A stretch of 6,156 bases of DNA from Flavobacteriaceae bacterium UBA3078. GTDB lineage: Bacteria > Bacteroidota > Bacteroidia > Flavobacteriales > Flavobacteriaceae. The translations under genes were made by a program, and so were the position numbers. Each line of letters starts with the position of its first letter. Positions within the stretch are counted from its first letter, which is position 1. The notes under the pieces are model-generated. The model was not told the DNA's origin and ran no database searches. It worked only from the letters and a program-made list of their open reading frames with translations. Positions 5,999 through 6,156 of the stretch are shown here, piece after piece. The DNA lies in the NCBI GenBank assembly GCA_002366675.1, contig DFBO01000259.1, forward strand, positions 1-6,156, written 5' to 3'.

Positions 5999-6156
5999 AT
6001 CGTTTGGAGTAAGCTCGTATAAATTACCTTCAGAATCTTTTAAAGCATATTTATTTATCCAAACACGAGCAGCAAGATCGTCGCCTTTAAAATATTATAC
6101 TGAAGCTTCCAATGCTTCATCTTGAGAATAAGTTGTAGGAACAACAATAGGTTGGG
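5999..6156 (-). pseudogene. nrdJ: 5' part of nrdJ, interrupted by an in-frame TAA (runs off right edge)
   Basis: The frame of the reductase gene continues upstream of the ATG at 5998. The 32 codons 6094-5999 read YFKGDDLAARVWINKYALKD, then SEGNLYELTPND, which is the conserved N-terminus of Bacteroidota NrdJ ending in the TPxxM element. Before them is TAA (6097-6095). Before that, 19 codons read QPIVVPTTYSQDEALEASV, again family-like, with no ATG before the edge. Family members have a Lys, Glu or Gln codon at the stop's place (from memory), so a single base change such as AAA, GAA or CAA to TAA would explain it. The frame is the same on both sides, so this is a substitution and not an indel. 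No GTG or TTG start lies between the stop and 5998. The true start and promoter are outside the window. Whether the gene works is undecided. Confidence 0.8.

Noticed and set aside
6092..6106. TATAAT-like sequence next to the nrdJ stop codon as a possible internal promoter
   Set aside because: It lies in conserved coding sequence, E. coli-type -10 boxes are not the Bacteroidota consensus, and such strings are common in AT-rich DNA.
3611..6156. An intein, intron or programmed frameshift to explain the interrupted nrdJ frame
   Set aside because: The frame is the same on both sides of the TAA, no extra sequence is inserted, and there is no slippery run, so a single-codon change is the simplest reading.
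1..6156. CRISPR array, insertion sequence, tRNA, phage or defence genes
   Set aside because: No regularly spaced direct repeats, transposase motifs, tRNA-like cloverleaf or defence-type domains were seen on either strand.

Overview
The window comes from an AT-rich bacterial genome, most likely a marine member of the Flavobacteriaceae (Bacteroidota). The evidence is the protein style (lysine-, isoleucine- and asparagine-rich sequences), the absence of Shine-Dalgarno sequences before the starts, a release factor 1 and a coenzyme-B12-dependent ribonucleotide reductase that both read like the Bacteroidota versions, and A/T-flanked hairpin terminators in short gaps. The genus cannot be fixed from the sequence alone.

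Layout from left to right. Five of the six genes lie on the minus strand, so transcription mostly runs right to left. (1) Positions 1-272 hold the N-terminal 90 codons of formate-tetrahydrofolate ligase (fhs), which runs off the left edge. (2) A hairpin with a T-rich tail at about 306-355 probably ends the preceding unit. (3) Positions 363-1157 encode a BtuF/FepB-fold 'helical backbone' metal or cobalamin receptor that has no signal peptide. (4) A 59-bp gap with two consecutive inverted repeats separates it from (5) pyrF at 1217-2032, orotidine 5'-phosphate decarboxylase. (6) A strong intrinsic terminator at 2038-2060 fills the gap between pyrF and (7) prfA (2066-3142), release factor 1. (8) A 123-bp divergent spacer holds a candidate Bacteroidota -7 box for prfA. 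(9) A small membrane protein of unknown function is the only plus-strand gene (3266-3556). (10) A bidirectional terminator at 3557-3587 separates it from the converging (11) nrdJ, the B12-dependent ribonucleotide reductase, which ends at 3611 and continues to the right edge.

The main anomaly is in nrdJ. The frame stays homologous to the family up to the right edge, but an ochre codon at 6095-6097 interrupts it inside the conserved N-terminal region. The only ATG downstream of that stop and before the core (5998) would remove conserved residues. This is a nonsense mutation, a sequencing error, or a case of reinitiation or readthrough.

Functionally, the window is mostly nucleotide and one-carbon housekeeping: UMP synthesis (pyrF), 10-formyl-THF supply (fhs) and deoxynucleotide synthesis (nrdJ), plus translation termination (prfA). 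I see no mobile element, CRISPR array, tRNA or rRNA. The most interesting regulatory possibility is that the terminator between the prfA stop and the pyrF start works as an attenuator, in the manner known for rph-pyrE of Escherichia coli. I did not find a convincing new multi-gene system.
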